Positions 18,282 through 26,172 of a stretch of DNA of 57,438 bases are shown here, one piece after another (the first letter of the stretch is position 1; every line of letters starts with the position of its first letter). Below the pieces are notes generated by a model that was given only the letters and a program-made list of their open reading frames with translations, had not been told where the DNA came from and did not search any database. The DNA lies in NCBI GenBank assembly GCA_023433615.1, contig JAEZCJ010000219.1, positions 1-57,438 of the forward strand. Reading direction: 5' to 3'. This DNA is from Bacillota bacterium (lineage in GTDB: Bacteria > Bacillota > Bacilli > Paenibacillales > Paenibacillaceae). Made by a program: the position numbers and the translations under genes.

Positions 18282-21200
18282 ATGGCAGGCGTCGGCTTTG
18301 AGCTCCGGAAGCTGTTCCGCGAGCAGGGATTGATCAGCAATGTCAAGGCATATGCCTTCTCGTCCGTCACCACGATCGGACCGATGGTATTGTGCATGGT
18401 AATGATCGTCATCATGCAATGGATGATGGTTCGCTCGGGAGCCGACTTCCTGGAGCGCGAATTGTTCTTGACGACGGTCGTCTATGCATTCATCTTCTCC
18501 GTCCTCATCACAGGAGGATTGTCCATGCTCCTCACGCGATTCATTGCCGATATGATGTTCCTGCGCAAGCATGAGCATTTACTGTCGTCCTACTACGGTG
18601 CGGTTGCCGTATGTCTGCCGATCGGCATGATCGTCGCCTGGACATTCCTTCATGACTTGTCGGCAGGCTTCGGCTACAAGATTGCGGCCTACCTGCTGTT
18701 CGCGGAGCTCGTCGTCATCTGGATCCAAGCCGTCCATCTATCGGCATTGAAAGACTATAAGCGGATCGTCCGCAATTTCGGCTACGGCATCACGATCGCG
18801 ATCGGGTTAGCCTACGTGCTGTTATTTCACACACCCTATGACAGCGCGGCAGCTGTATTAGCAGCGCTAGATACCGGTTTTTTCGTTGTCGTGCTGATGT
18901 GCTCAATCCACTTCGAGCAGAAATTCCCGAAGCGCATGAGCCGCGTATATTTCGATTTTCTGTCCTACTTCGGGAAGTTCCCAGCGCTATTCTTCATTGG
19001 GACGTTCTTATATTCCGGCGTTTATATTCACAGCTTCGTATATTGGTTCGGGCAGCACGGCGCGCGAGTCGCGGAGAAATACGCCATTTCGCCCTTCTAT
19101 GATCTCCCCGTGTTCTACGCCTATCTAACGGTCGTACCGACATTGGTCACGTTCGTCGTATCGGTCGAAACCTCCTTCTACGAGAAATTCCGCGATTATT
19201 ACGATCGCATTCTGAATAGCGGGACTTTCGCAGATATCGAACGGGCCAAGAAGGAAATGCAGCGGACGCTCGTCAGTGAGATCAGCTTCATCATGGAAGT
19301 GCAACTGCTGTTCACGGTGATCTGCATCGCGGTAGGCATCAAGGTACTGCCTGCGATCGGATTCACGATGTCGCAGCTCGAGACCTTTAACATACTCGTA
19401 CTAGGCTATTATTTGTTCATCATTTCATTCATCGTGCTCTTGATTCTGTTATACTTCGATGATCGCAAGGGGGTATTGATCATCAGCGGGCTATTCGTTC
19501 TGCTCAACGTCGCCCTGTCCTATTGGGCTATGCTTCGAGGCTTCGACGGTCTTGGCATGTTCACCGCCTCCTTCATCTTCCTTGTCGTTGCGCTCTCTCG
19601 GCTGGTGTTCTACGTCCGCAACATCGATTACTATACGTTCTGCTCGCAGCCGATCACGGTCAAGAAGAAGACGTCGTTCTGGAAACGCCTGAACCGCAAG
19701 TCTGCATCGCATGTCGCTGCGGCTATCGCCGCGATCATGCTCTTGTCGGCCTGTACGAATCAAGCGGATTCCGGTCCCGAAGCCCCTGTCCCTGAGAAGA
19801 TGTCCGAATCGGTTATCTCGGCTATTGACTCGGAGCGGTTGATCGAGGATAAGCGGTTGTATGAACGAGACGAGGACGGGTCGATCATTGCGCTGTACCT
19901 CACCGTTCTTCCGGAGGACCCGAATGACGACAAGCCCGTGGACTGGTATCAGCTTAACCGCATACAGAGCGTCATGGATGAGGGCGATCTGCGAATCATC
20001 ATGCAAGAAGGCGCAGCGGACGGCAGCGGGCCGCAGCAGGGGATGTTCGGATTCAGTTCTTCTGAAGCGAATGGCAAGATCTCGCTTCGCGGCAATACGA
20101 CCCGCTATAATTCCCAGCGCTCCTACAAGATCAAATTGAATAATCAAGCCGGATTATGGCGTGACCAGCGCGTGTTGAATCTGAACAAATCATCCTTCGA
20201 CGATTCGCGAATTCGCAACAAGCTTAGTTTCGACATTATGGAGACGCTCCCCGATATGGTAAGTCTTCGGACGCAATTCGTTCGTTTATTCGTCAAAGAC
20301 TTGTCAAGCGGCAGCAATTCCACTACCGGCTATGTCGACTACGGCTTATACACGCACGTTGAGAATCCGAATGAGATGTTCCTGAAGAATCATTGGCTCG
20401 ACCCGTACGGGCAGCTCTATAAGCCTGTATTCTTTGAGTTTTATCGTTATCCCGAGTCGATTAAGTCCCAATCCGACCCGACATACGATAAAGCTGCATT
20501 CGAGCGATATCTTGAGATTCAAGGGAGAGAGGATCACGACAAGCTCATTGCCATGCTCGAGGATGTCAACAACCTATCCATCCCGATCGAGGACGTGGTC
20601 GCCAAACATTTTGACCTCGATAATTATCTCACTTGGCTCGCCGTCAACATTCTCATGGATAACATGGATACGGATGCGCACAACTTCCTGCTCTATTCGC
20701 CGCTCAACTCCATGAAATGGTATTTTCTGCCCTGGGACTATGACGGCGGCTGGGAAGATCAACGGTCCAGCGGGAGTATAAGCACTTATCAATCCGGCGT
20801 CAGCAATTATTGGGGCAGCGTGCTTCATAATCGCTTCTTCCGCAGCACGAACAACGTACAGCTCTTGAAGGACCGGGTCGATGAGTTGTATGCGTCGGCA
20901 ATCAATAACGATACCGTAGCCCAGAGGCTGCAGAGCTATCAATCCGTGCTGCCCATCATCAAGAGCCCTCCCGATTCAGGCTTCCTCCCGATCGAGAAGA
21001 ACGCGTTGTCGGACGAACTCGACAAAATTGCAGGGGTGCCCTACCGTTCGCTTCAGCGCTTCTTGGAGGATATGGACAAGCCTAAGCCGTTCTACATGAG
21101 CGATTTGTTGCAAGCGGAAGAGGGTTATCTATTGGACTGGGATCCGTCCTTCGACCTGCAAGGGGAAGATCTCGTATACGATTGGATCTTGGCCAAGGAT

Positions 21201-21401
21201 CCCTTGCTTACGCAAGTTGTCGAGAAGCGGACCGGCCTGCGCGATACCAGCGTCACATTGGAGTCGTTGAAGCCCGGTACCTATTATTGGAAAGTCATCG
21301 CGCGCGACAGCTCCGGTCACGAGCAGATCGCATTCGACCATTACGAGGACACGGAAGGCGAACCGCACTACGGTGTCCGCGAGATTCGGGTAGGTGAATG
21401 A
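18282..21401 (+). CDS. pelG: PelG-CotH fusion: Pel exporter joined to CotH-like kinase
   Basis: 1039 aa. Residues 1-455 are PelG, about 12 TM segments, opening AGVGFELRKLF. A basic stretch (KKKTSFWKRLNRK, 461-473) then leads into a thirteenth hydrophobic segment ending in a lipobox, LLSA-C491, exactly like a lipoprotein signal peptide placed inside the chain. Residues ~515-960 are a CotH-type protein kinase: candidate ATP Lys in SYKIKL (616/618), MDTDAHNFLLY (795-805) and WYFLPWDYDGG (813-823). Residues ~975-1035 resemble a fibronectin III domain. No usable start codon occurs between the two parts, so one polypeptide is made. Signal peptidase II could release CotH as a lipoprotein outside. 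Known CotH proteins phosphorylate spore coat proteins; the target here is unknown. Confidence 0.9.
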   Translation: MAGVGFELRKLFREQGLISNVKAYAFSSVTTIGPMVLCMVMIVIMQWMMVRSGADFLERELFLTTVVYAFIFSVLITGGLSMLLTRFIADMMFLRKHEHLLSSYYGAVAVCLPIGMIVAWTFLHDLSAGFGYKIAAYLLFAELVVIWIQAVHLSALKDYKRIVRNFGYGITIAIGLAYVLLFHTPYDSAAAVLAALDTGFFVVVLMCSIHFEQKFPKRMSRVYFDFLSYFGKFPALFFIGTFLYSGVYIHSFVYWFGQHGARVAEKYAISPFYDLPVFYAYLTVVPTLVTFVVSVETSFYEKFRDYYDRILNSGTFADIERAKKEMQRTLVSEISFIMEVQLLFTVICIAVGIKVLPAIGFTMSQLETFNILVLGYYLFIISFIVLLILLYFDDRKGVLIISGLFVLLNVALSYWAMLRGFDGLGMFTASFIFLVVALSRLVFYVRNIDYYTFCSQPITVKKKTSFWKRLNRKSASHVAAAIAAIMLLSACTNQADSGPEAPVPEKMSESVISAIDSERLIEDKRLYERDEDGSIIALYLTVLPEDPNDDKPVDWYQLNRIQSVMDEGDLRIIMQEGAADGSGPQQGMFGFSSSEANGKISLRGNTTRYNSQRSYKIKLNNQAGLWRDQRVLNLNKSSFDDSRIRNKLSFDIMETLPDMVSLRTQFVRLFVKDLSSGSNSTTGYVDYGLYTHVENPNEMFLKNHWLDPYGQLYKPVFFEFYRYPESIKSQSDPTYDKAAFERYLEIQGREDHDKLIAMLEDVNNLSIPIEDVVAKHFDLDNYLTWLAVNILMDNMDTDAHNFLLYSPLNSMKWYFLPWDYDGGWEDQRSSGSISTYQSGVSNYWGSVLHNRFFRSTNNVQLLKDRVDELYASAINNDTVAQRLQSYQSVLPIIKSPPDSGFLPIEKNALSDELDKIAGVPYRSLQRFLEDMDKPKPFYMSDLLQAEEGYLLDWDPSFDLQGEDLVYDWILAKDPLLTQVVEKRTGLRDTSVTLESLKPGTYYWKVIARDSSGHEQIAFDHYEDTEGEPHYGVREIRVGE

Positions 21402-21404
21402 CGC

Positions 21405-22115
21405 ATGGAATTTCTTGGACGCAAGCTCAGGCATGAATTGAAGTTCTATATTCACCCGCGCGAGTACGTCATGCTCCGTAACCGCGTGTCCGCCCTTCTC
21501 CCGATCGACGGCAATTCCGGCGACCGAGAAGGCTATGGCATCCGGAGCTTATATTACGATGGTCCTCACGATCATGCGCTCTACGACAAGAATGACGGAA
21601 TCTTTAGCCGCGAGAAATACCGCATCCGTATTTACAATGGATCGGATCGCGTAATAAAGCTGGAGCGGAAGAGCAAGTTCGGGGAATATGTGAGCAAGGA
21701 AGCGGCCACCATGAACCGTTCGCAGTACGATCGACTGCTTGCCGGCGATTTGGAACCGTTCCAACGGTCGGAGATCTCGCTCATGAAGGAATTCGCCCAC
21801 GCAGTGACGAGCCGCGGGTTTCGCCCTGTCGCGATCGTCGATTATACGCGGGAGGCTTATACTTATGATGCCGGCGAGGTGCGCATTACGTTCGATAAGA
21901 AATTATCGGGCTCCGTCAACAGCAGCGACCTATTCGATCCGGGACTGGCTCTGAGCGAAGCGCTAGAGCCTACCCGAACCATATTGGAGATTAAGTACAA
22001 TGCGTTCTTGCCGGACATGATACGCGTGCTCGCTCAGCCATCGGATGCGGTGCGATCGACCATATCGAAGTACGTCCTGTGCCGGGAACTAGGCAAACTG
22101 CATTATAGGCGTTAA
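21405..22115 (+). CDS. VTC-domain protein (polyphosphate polymerase-like)
   Basis: 236 aa, single tunnel-fold domain of the VTC/CYTH superfamily: RHELKFYI, SLYYDGPHD, SREKYRIRIYN, IKLERKSK, IVDYTREAY, ITFDKKL and ILEIKYN supply the alternating basic and acidic strand residues of VTC4-type polyphosphate polymerases. No signal or TM segment, so the active face is cytoplasmic. It starts 4 bases after the PelG-CotH stop codon. CotH, VTC and DUF4956 genes are often found together in bacteria; here they are welded to a Pel operon. Polyphosphate synthesis is inferred from family. Confidence 0.87.
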   Translation: MEFLGRKLRHELKFYIHPREYVMLRNRVSALLPIDGNSGDREGYGIRSLYYDGPHDHALYDKNDGIFSREKYRIRIYNGSDRVIKLERKSKFGEYVSKEAATMNRSQYDRLLAGDLEPFQRSEISLMKEFAHAVTSRGFRPVAIVDYTREAYTYDAGEVRITFDKKLSGSVNSSDLFDPGLALSEALEPTRTILEIKYNAFLPDMIRVLAQPSDAVRSTISKYVLCRELGKLHYRR

Positions 22116-22198
22116 TGGATCTAACATGGTAATGGTATGTGAATGGATTGGATCAATCGAGATAGCGGATTCAGACATGAGGAGTGGATCAGCGGAGC

Positions 22199-22879
22199 AT
22201 GGGAGACACGGTTAATTTCCAGGATATATTCAAGAAGAGCGTCATGAATCTCGACGCCTTCAATAGCGTCTCGTATATCGACTTAGTATTCGGATTGGGT
22301 TCAGCATTCCTAATCGGGCTGTTCATCTTCTTTATCTATAAGAAAACATTCCGCGGGGTCGTGTACAGCTACAACTATAACGTCACCTTCGTGTTAATGA
22401 CCATGATTACCGCGCTTATTATTATGACGATCAGCACCAATATCGTATTGTCGCTGGGCATGGTAGGCGCGCTCAGCATCGTCCGTTTCCGGACCGCTGT
22501 CAAGGATCCGCTCGATATCGTCTACATGTTCTGGGCGATCTCGGTCGGCATCGCTTCCGGTGCCAAGCTGTACCCGGTCGCCCTATTCGGCTCGCTCGTG
22601 ATCGGTGCTGTGCTCATCTGGCTGTCCCGCCGCAAGATCCGGGAGCAGCCCTACTTGCTGATCATTAGACACACAGACGAAGCGGCGATTCCTCTCCGGC
22701 TGCTGCTGCGGAAGATGGAATATCAGCTGAAGTCGAAGACGGTACGCAAGGGCTATACCGAGCTCACGGTCGAGATGCGGCTCAGAGACGATAATACTGC
22801 CTTCGTCACGGAGATCTCCGCAATCGACGGCGTCGAGGACGTCTCGTTGATCAATTATTCCGGCGACTACGCGCAATAA
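22199..22879 (+). CDS. DUF4956 membrane protein
   Basis: 226 aa with about four TM segments, the core LGMVGALSIVRFRTAVKDPLD loop that typifies DUF4956, and a small C-terminal alpha/beta domain (~150-226, GYTELTVEMRL). Function unknown; the family partners VTC and CotH genes and may form the membrane component of a polyphosphate or kinase module. The ATG at 22199 follows AGGAG at some distance; a GTG at 22184 is the alternative. Last gene of the Pel operon; no terminator is visible before the convergent gene, whose stop codon is 9 bases away. Confidence 0.85.
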   Translation: MGDTVNFQDIFKKSVMNLDAFNSVSYIDLVFGLGSAFLIGLFIFFIYKKTFRGVVYSYNYNVTFVLMTMITALIIMTISTNIVLSLGMVGALSIVRFRTAVKDPLDIVYMFWAISVGIASGAKLYPVALFGSLVIGAVLIWLSRRKIREQPYLLIIRHTDEAAIPLRLLLRKMEYQLKSKTVRKGYTELTVEMRLRDDNTAFVTEISAIDGVEDVSLINYSGDYAQ

Positions 22880-22887
22880 CCCGTTCG

Positions 22888-23901
22888 TTAAGCTTCGCGC
22901 GTCACGATCTGGATGCTGCGCGTCTTCCCTTCCCATATGACCATTGCGCCGAGTGCCTCCGCGAAGAATCGAATCGGCACGTACACGACGCCGTTCCTCT
23001 CCACGACAGCAGGTTCCAACGGAACCTGCTTGCCGTCAATCCAAGCAGACGATCCCGTAGCAGCGAATGCAATCGATCTGCTGCCCCATCGCATCACGAC
23101 CTCTCTCGACTCTTCGTTCCATGTTACAGAAGCGCGCATGGCCTCAGCGAGATATCGGAATGGCAAGAATGTCGTTCCTTCCTTCACGAACGGTCTGCTA
23201 GAAGGATATTGTTCTTCGCCGTCCACGAAGATGCGCAGCTCCGCCGCCGAATTAGACCTTAAGCCGAATAAACCGATCTCCGGATGGGCGCAGCCTACAT
23301 CGCCGGCAGGGGTAACCCCGCAGCGAAGCGATCGGCTCGACTCCTCGATGTACAGCTGCAGCACGGCTTGTCCGCGATTATCTATGCCATAGTATGCGCC
23401 GGCGCTGTCATGGAAGAAAGTGCTCCCTTGCGCATCCTGCTGAACGGTGTCGCGCCGCAATGTGCGCCCCGTACCAAGCGTATACCGCCAGCGGATGTCT
23501 CCCGCAGCATAAGCCAGTCCATTGTCCGTAACCGATACCTCCGGCGGCAGCGTCGAGGCTCCGATCGCGTGCGGTCGATAGGCTTCCTTATTCGCCGATC
23601 GAATTCCGCTCGGCGCCACAATGTAACCGCCCGAAAGCGATTCATAATGGAATTTGCCGTCCGATCCCGCCGTAAGCTTCTGAATGGCTTCCTCTGATCC
23701 GAGCCGCCACGCGACGGCATAGATGCCATACCCTCGCAAGAATCCGTTCACGACCGTCCGATCGGTTGCCGACGAATCAACAACCGGAAAGGTCAGTCTC
23801 TCGGGCGCAACGGAAATAAGCTCCTGCGAATAGGCTGCCGATGCAGGCAGCGTACATAGGAGCAATACGATTAGAATTCGATGGGCGCGCAGCCTAGTCA
23901 T
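22888..23901 (-). CDS. Secreted stalk-domain (copper amine oxidase N-like) protein
   Basis: 337 aa. Signal peptide (RILIVLLLCTLPASAAYS), a middle domain without a clear family, and a C-terminal copper-amine-oxidase-N-like stalk domain seen twice: GTTFLPFRYLAEAMRASVTW and GVVYVPIRFFAEALGAMVIW. Such domains are common in Paenibacillaceae cell-surface proteins and bind the wall; there is no oxidase here. The ATG at 23901 follows GGAGGG. 17 bases separate it from the glycerophosphodiesterase stop codon; last gene of a three-gene unit, convergent with the Pel operon. Confidence 0.85.
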   Translation of the reverse strand: MTRLRAHRILIVLLLCTLPASAAYSQELISVAPERLTFPVVDSSATDRTVVNGFLRGYGIYAVAWRLGSEEAIQKLTAGSDGKFHYESLSGGYIVAPSGIRSANKEAYRPHAIGASTLPPEVSVTDNGLAYAAGDIRWRYTLGTGRTLRRDTVQQDAQGSTFFHDSAGAYYGIDNRGQAVLQLYIEESSRSLRCGVTPAGDVGCAHPEIGLFGLRSNSAAELRIFVDGEEQYPSSRPFVKEGTTFLPFRYLAEAMRASVTWNEESREVVMRWGSRSIAFAATGSSAWIDGKQVPLEPAVVERNGVVYVPIRFFAEALGAMVIWEGKTRSIQIVTREA

Positions 23902-23918
23902 GGTCCACCCTCCAGCGT

Positions 23919-24689
23919 TCAACGTCTGCTCAGCCACCTCAACATCCTGCTGCCCTGCGTCCGCTGCTCCATCGCAGCCTGGAACCGATCCGGATAGTTC
24001 GTGCAGATCTGCAGCGTGCTGCTCATCGCGCCAAGCTGGCGCATGCGCTTCTGGTCGTTCACGGTCCATGCCATGACCGTAAGCCCGGCGTTCTCGAACG
24101 ATTTCACCCGTTCGCTGTTCAAGTGCTTGTGCCCGATGGACAAGAAGCTTGCCCCCAGCTGGCGCAGCCCCTGTACAAGACCGGGAGGCGCCGCATCGAT
24201 GATCAGACCGATCTGCTGCTCCGGCGCGATCTCGCCGACTCTGCGAAGCGCGAGCGGATCGAAGGACGTGATCACCGTAGTCTCCTGCAGCCCTCGCTTC
24301 CGCAGCGCAGCGACGACAGTCTGCTCCATACCCGGATACCGTCCGCCGTATGTCTTCAGCTCAACATTCAGCTTGACCTTGCCGGCTGTCAGCTCCAGCA
24401 CCTGATCGAGCAGCGGAATCGTCTCCCCTCTGTATGCCGGGGAGAACCACGAGCCGGCGTCCATCCGATTCAACTCGGCGGCCGTGTAGTCCGCCACTCT
24501 CCCCTTACGGCCTGTCGTGCGGCGAAGCGTATCGTCGTGGATGACGACGGGGATGCCGTCGCTCGATAATTGGACATCCAGCTCGATTCCCTTAACGAAC
24601 GGGAACCCGAGCGCTTCGCGCATCGCTGCGAGCGTATTCTCCGGCGCGAGGCCCGACGCCCCCCGATGCGCAATGCAAGGATTATTCAT
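23919..24689 (-). CDS. Glycerophosphodiester phosphodiesterase
   Basis: 256 aa, cytoplasmic (no signal). GDPD motifs are complete: HRGASGLAPENT, ELDVQLSSDG, HDDTLRRTT, NVELK and the C-terminal VMAWTVND. It hydrolyses glycerophosphodiesters to glycerol-3-phosphate and alcohol with a divalent metal. ATG after AAGGTG. It sits between the CapA and stalk-protein genes, 14 and 17 bases from them, so the three are one operon. Confidence 0.92.
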   Translation of the reverse strand: MNNPCIAHRGASGLAPENTLAAMREALGFPFVKGIELDVQLSSDGIPVVIHDDTLRRTTGRKGRVADYTAAELNRMDAGSWFSPAYRGETIPLLDQVLELTAGKVKLNVELKTYGGRYPGMEQTVVAALRKRGLQETTVITSFDPLALRRVGEIAPEQQIGLIIDAAPPGLVQGLRQLGASFLSIGHKHLNSERVKSFENAGLTVMAWTVNDQKRMRQLGAMSSTLQICTNYPDRFQAAMEQRTQGSRMLRWLSRR

Positions 24690-24703
24690 TCGTTCACCTT
24701 CTT

Positions 24704-26026
24704 CTACTCTGTGCTTGCCGACGTAATGTGCCCTTGATCGTCGATAACGGCTCCCATCGAGATGCTCTCTACCCAATCGAGCAGCGTCTTCGCTTCCTCG
24801 CCCTCGATCGGAGTCGGCTGCGAGGCTTGTTTCACCCGCATCGGATGCAGTTGCAGCTTGCATTCGCCGTCGCGGCTGCATACGGCATCCAGCACGCCTG
24901 TATCCTTAGTCTTCTCTGTCGAAGTCATATTGAAGATGAAGTTGCCTAAGCTGTAAGCGATCCATTTGCCCTTGTACTGCTCGAACCCTTGCAGGACATG
25001 CGGGTGAGCGCCGACGACCAGATCTGCGCCTGCATCGATATAATCGCGTGCCAATTGCTTCTCGTAGGCGCGCGGATAATCGCTCTTCTCCTCGCCCCAG
25101 TGCGCGAACACGACGATCAGGTCATGCTTGTCGCGCGCTGCCGCGATCTCTTCCTTGGCGCGCGTCGAGTCGTAAGTCTCGGCTACGCCAGGTTTATTGA
25201 CGCCGGCCTTCCACGAGACATCAGGCACGACGCGGCTTAGTCCAAAATACGCGACGGAGAAGCCTTTAGCCTCCAACACTACCGGGCGGAACGCTGCGTC
25301 CGCGTCCTTGCCGGCCCCCATATTCGGAATCCCTGCCTCATCCAGATGGGCGATCGTGTCGAACAGCCCTTCCACGCCTTGATCCATCGAATGGTTATTG
25401 GCAAGGCTCACGACATCGAAGCCTGCATCCTTAAGCGAAGGCAGCAGACTCGGACTGCCCTTGAACACGTACTGCTTATCCTCCGCCGGGACGCCGCGCG
25501 TCGTAATCGGATTCTCCAGGTTGCCGGCCGTCAGATCCGGCTCCTGCAGGAAAGGCAGCGCCTTCTCGTAAGGATATGCCATGCCGTTCTTGTTCATGAG
25601 CGCTTCGACCGAGGCCGCCAGCAGAATATCGCCGACGAATGCCAATCGAATCTCGTCCGCGGGCTCCGGTTCCGGCTGTTCCGCTGCCTCTCCGCCTGGC
25701 GTGGCGCCTGCCCCGCCAGCATTGTCTTGCAATGACCCTCCCAACGGTACCGGAGCTTCCTGTTCGTCGACGCCGCCGGCTTCTTGACCCGACTCGTCGC
25801 TGTTACTGCCCGCTTGCTCGCCGTCTGCCGCATCGGCCGACTGTGCCGGCGCCGGGGCATTGCCATCCTGCCCGCTTCCGAACGGCCAATAGGTCGATGC
25901 GTACAGCGTACCTGCCAGAATGAGAACAAGTACGAGGAGGATGCCGTTTATGATCATCAGCTTCTTCAGCCGCCGCTTCTTGCGCTGCCGTTCATGATTG
26001 CGTGAATCCGTTCGAGACATATACAT
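24704..26026 (-). CDS. CapA family protein (poly-gamma-glutamate-type, metallophosphoesterase fold)
   Basis: 440 aa. A basic cytoplasmic N-terminus and one TM segment (LMIINGILLVLVLILAGTLY) anchor it outside. An Ala/Glu-rich low-complexity linker (~55-120) precedes the CapA domain with FVGDILLA, NLENPITT, SLANNHSMDQG, FAHWGEE and GAHPHVLQG, the metal-site motifs of the family. CapA proteins serve poly-gamma-glutamate capsule synthesis or export, but no capB/C is near, so the role is open. ATG 12 bases after AAGGAG. First gene of the unit with glycerophosphodiesterase and stalk protein. Confidence 0.88.
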   Translation of the reverse strand: MYMSRTDSRNHERQRKKRRLKKLMIINGILLVLVLILAGTLYASTYWPFGSGQDGNAPAPAQSADAADGEQAGSNSDESGQEAGGVDEQEAPVPLGGSLQDNAGGAGATPGGEAAEQPEPEPADEIRLAFVGDILLAASVEALMNKNGMAYPYEKALPFLQEPDLTAGNLENPITTRGVPAEDKQYVFKGSPSLLPSLKDAGFDVVSLANNHSMDQGVEGLFDTIAHLDEAGIPNMGAGKDADAAFRPVVLEAKGFSVAYFGLSRVVPDVSWKAGVNKPGVAETYDSTRAKEEIAAARDKHDLIVVFAHWGEEKSDYPRAYEKQLARDYIDAGADLVVGAHPHVLQGFEQYKGKWIAYSLGNFIFNMTSTEKTKDTGVLDAVCSRDGECKLQLHPMRVKQASQPTPIEGEEAKTLLDWVESISMGAVIDDQGHITSASTE

Positions 26027-26118
26027 TGCGTATGATTTCTCCTTCTATGCGTGTTCGTACTCTTGCTTCACTCATTATAGCAGGTAATGGAAGGCCGCGA
26101 ATACCTCCATGAGCGATA

Positions 26119-26158
26119 ATTAAGAAGCCCAGGCATGTCAGTCTGCCCAGGCTTCTAC
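26119..26158 (-). terminator. Terminator of the drr-like operon
   Basis: Minus strand AGAAGCCTGGGCA, loop, TGCCTGGGCTTCT then TAATTAT: 13-bp stem with two mismatches, just after the UvrA-like stop codon. Confidence 0.7.
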
Positions 26159-26172
26159 TGCTTCTATGAATG

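Noticed and set aside
19680..19760. Separate start for the CotH part of PelG-CotH
   Set aside because: No ATG, GTG or TTG with a ribosome binding site precedes the lipobox; the only Met is inside the hydrophobic segment, so a true fusion is preferred.
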